DNA of 37,200 bases from a virus: positions 1 to 37,200 of the IMG/VR virus record IMGVR_UViG_3300042569_001514. The stretch is one strand, 5' to 3'. The notes under the pieces were generated by a model. It saw only the letters and a list, made by a program, of their open reading frames with translations, ran no database searches and was not told the origin of the DNA. This document shows, piece by piece, positions 36,169-37,200 of the stretch. Each line of letters starts with the position of its first letter. Positions within the stretch are counted from its first letter, which is position 1. The position numbers and the translations under genes are program-made.

Positions 36169-36506
36169 GCGCGCCCACCACACACACCGGCGGGCTGGAT
36201 GTTGACCAGATGGCTGCCGACGCACAAAAGCGCCTGGCTTCGTTCATTGCCCGCACAGCCGCCCAGCATCAGCGGCGCATGCGCGAAACGTGGGCAATGG
36301 CACCGCATGCGCCTGTGGCCGTTCAAGTGGCCAGCACACAGGCCACGCCATGGCTGGATGACATCACACCCGTGGAGCCGGATTTGTCCGATCTGGACGA
36401 CGACGACTTGTGGCTGGCTGATGTGGCGCTGGCCGTGCTGGTTGGCGCGCTGCTGATTGTGGCGGCTGGCTTTGTGGCTGGCTACCTGTTCGCCCGCATG
36501 GGCTGA
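36165..36506 (+). CDS. C-terminal membrane protein (113 aa)
   Basis: The first 85 residues are soluble: a helix (DVDQMAADAQKRLASFIART) and an acidic stretch (PVEPDLSDLDDDDLWLAD). A single membrane helix (VALAVLVGALLIVAAGFVAG, about 87-108) ends the protein. This is a tail-anchored layout. It is coupled upstream by ATGA, and a 22-bp gap follows. The pair of small membrane proteins (this one and its predecessor) may act together. Function unknown. Confidence 0.65.
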   Translation: MSAPTTHTGGLDVDQMAADAQKRLASFIARTAAQHQRRMRETWAMAPHAPVAVQVASTQATPWLDDITPVEPDLSDLDDDDLWLADVALAVLVGALLIVAAGFVAGYLFARMG

Positions 36507-36528
36507 CCCATTGCCTGGCTGCACCACC

Positions 36529-36822
36529 ATGCCCACACCACCCTGCCCCGATTTGCCTCCGGTGACTGACGCGCACCGGGCGGCGGCGTTTGAAAGCCTG
36601 CGGTTTCGCTGCTGCGCCACGCTGGCAGAAGCGCTGGCCGACCCGGTGCGGGCGCGTGTGGTGGAGGCACGTGCACACGCGCTGCGAACCGCCGAATGGA
36701 AGCGCACCCAGGCCACCCGCACCACCACCCTGGCGCGCCGCATTGACCCCACCACCGGCACCTGGCGCACCCAGCGCGTGGCCACTGGCTGGGCCGATGG
36801 CGGCACGCCAAACATTGTTTGA
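36529..36822 (+). CDS. Small basic hypothetical protein (97 aa)
   Basis: The ATG at 36529 is chosen over a TTG at 36457 that would overlap the membrane gene. The start lacks a good ribosome site. The protein begins with PTPPCPDLPPVTDAHRAAAF and is rich in Arg and Ala, with a helical core (CCATLAEALADPVRARVVEA) and a basic tail. No catalytic motif. It may bind nucleic acid because of its charge, which is inference. It is followed after 22 bp by dNMP kinase. Confidence 0.6.
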   Translation: MPTPPCPDLPPVTDAHRAAAFESLRFRCCATLAEALADPVRARVVEARAHALRTAEWKRTQATRTTTLARRIDPTTGTWRTQRVATGWADGGTPNIV

Positions 36823-36844
36823 ACCATTGGAAGAACCCGAGGAC

Positions 36845-37200
36845 ATGACACACACCCCACAACACACCATTCTGGTCGGTCTATGCGGCCCGGCGGGCAG
36901 CGGGAAAGACAGCGTGCGCGCCATCCTGGAAAACAAACACGACTTTTGCGGCCTGGCCTTTGCTGACCCCATACGCGGCATGGTGCGCGAGCTGCTGGTG
37001 GCCAATGGCTGCAGCGCCGATTACATGGAGCGCCGCGACTTGAAGGAAACGGCCATCCCTGGCCTGGGCGTGTCTTACCGGCACCTGGCGCAAACGCTGG
37101 GCACCGAATGGGCGCGGGTGCATTTCGGCGCTGACTTTTGGGTGCGCACGCTGGCCACCCGCGTGGCCGGGCTGCGTGGCCAGGGGCGGCGGTTGTTTGT
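36845..37200 (+). CDS. Deoxynucleotide monophosphate kinase, N-terminal part
   Basis: The gene starts at ATG 36845 with a GAGG-type ribosome site just upstream and runs off the window. It continues at position 2. The P-loop GPAGSGKDS is at residues 15-23, preceded by the strand TILVGLC and followed by AFADPIRGMVRELL, the LID-side base-binding helix typical of phage dNMP kinases. The last 192 bases repeat the window start, so the circular gene is 197 residues. It raises dNDP supply for phage DNA synthesis together with dUTPase. Confidence 0.88.
   Translation, partial: MTHTPQHTILVGLCGPAGSGKDSVRAILENKHDFCGLAFADPIRGMVRELLVANGCSADYMERRDLKETAIPGLGVSYRHLAQTLGTEWARVHFGADFWVRTLATRVAGLRGQGRRLF
37009..37200. 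repeat. Terminal direct repeat, right copy
   Basis: This copy matches bases 1-192 with four mismatches, all synonymous, clustered in the first 67 bases. It indicates that the sequence is circular or tandem. It is not a long terminal repeat of the phage DNA ends, because the overlap lies within a gene. Confidence 0.9.

Noticed and set aside
36457-36528. A TTG-start extension giving a signal-peptide-like start to the 97-aa protein
   Set aside because: It overlaps the membrane helix codons of the previous gene and has no ribosome site. The ATG at 36529 is simpler.

Overview
The window is the complete genome of a temperate, lambda-like tailed phage (siphovirus layout), read once around the circle with a short overlap. 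Bases 1-192 match 37009-37200 at 188 of 192 positions, and one gene, a deoxynucleotide monophosphate kinase, is rebuilt only by joining the two window ends. This implies a circular or circularly permuted genome, or tandem prophage copies, with a unit of 37,008 bp. The high GC content and gene style suggest a host among the Burkholderiales (Comamonadaceae-like betaproteobacteria). That is inference, because no host DNA is visible.

Layout. (1) Lysogeny control lies at 33.6-35.6 kb. A CI-like HTH/S24 repressor is divergent from a small Cro-like gene, with a secreted or membrane protein co-transcribed behind the repressor. Five copies of a TTACCnnnnGGTAA-like operator sit on two sigma70-like promoters with identical geometry. 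(2) The rightward early operon runs from the promoter at 35.62 kb through 37.2 kb and on through 1-6.4 kb. It holds a second Cro-like gene, two small membrane proteins, dNMP kinase, a DUF4406 protein, an HNH-like protein, a C5 cytosine DNA methyltransferase, dUTPase, an excisionase-like protein and many small unknowns, mostly joined by ATGA overlaps. (3) A tyrosine integrase at 6.4-7.4 kb faces this operon. (4) The leftward genes (33.5 to 7.7 kb, minus strand) run in this order: primase/SF3 helicase, a repeat-rich non-coding segment (candidate origin or cos), gpZ-like protein, small and large terminase, a Mor-like activator, gpW-like adaptor, portal, a decoration-like protein, a prohead protease-capsid fusion, head-tail and tail proteins, a -1 frameshifted tail chaperone, a 1593-residue tape measure, tail fibre, a papain-like cysteine peptidase and the lysis genes, ending at a clear terminator near 7.64 kb.

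How it fits together. The repressor probably silences both early promoters. After induction the right operon supplies nucleotide metabolism, DNA methylation and excision functions. The leftward genes replicate, package and build the virion. A 58-bp element is duplicated directly in front of the gpW-like and capsid genes. The second copy lies just behind a strong terminator, and a Mor-family activator is encoded just upstream of the first copy. The element is therefore a good candidate for the phage's own late promoter.

The items most worth following up are: the methyltransferase gene, which is open in two frames over 1.19 kb with both translations looking like phage protein families; the duplicated late-promoter candidate; a highly structured RNA candidate between the Cro-like and ribbon-helix-helix genes; interlocking inverted repeats (a possible pseudoknot) before the tail-chaperone gene; and the papain-like peptidase at the tail/lysis junction. 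All functional names come from reading motifs by eye. No database search was possible.
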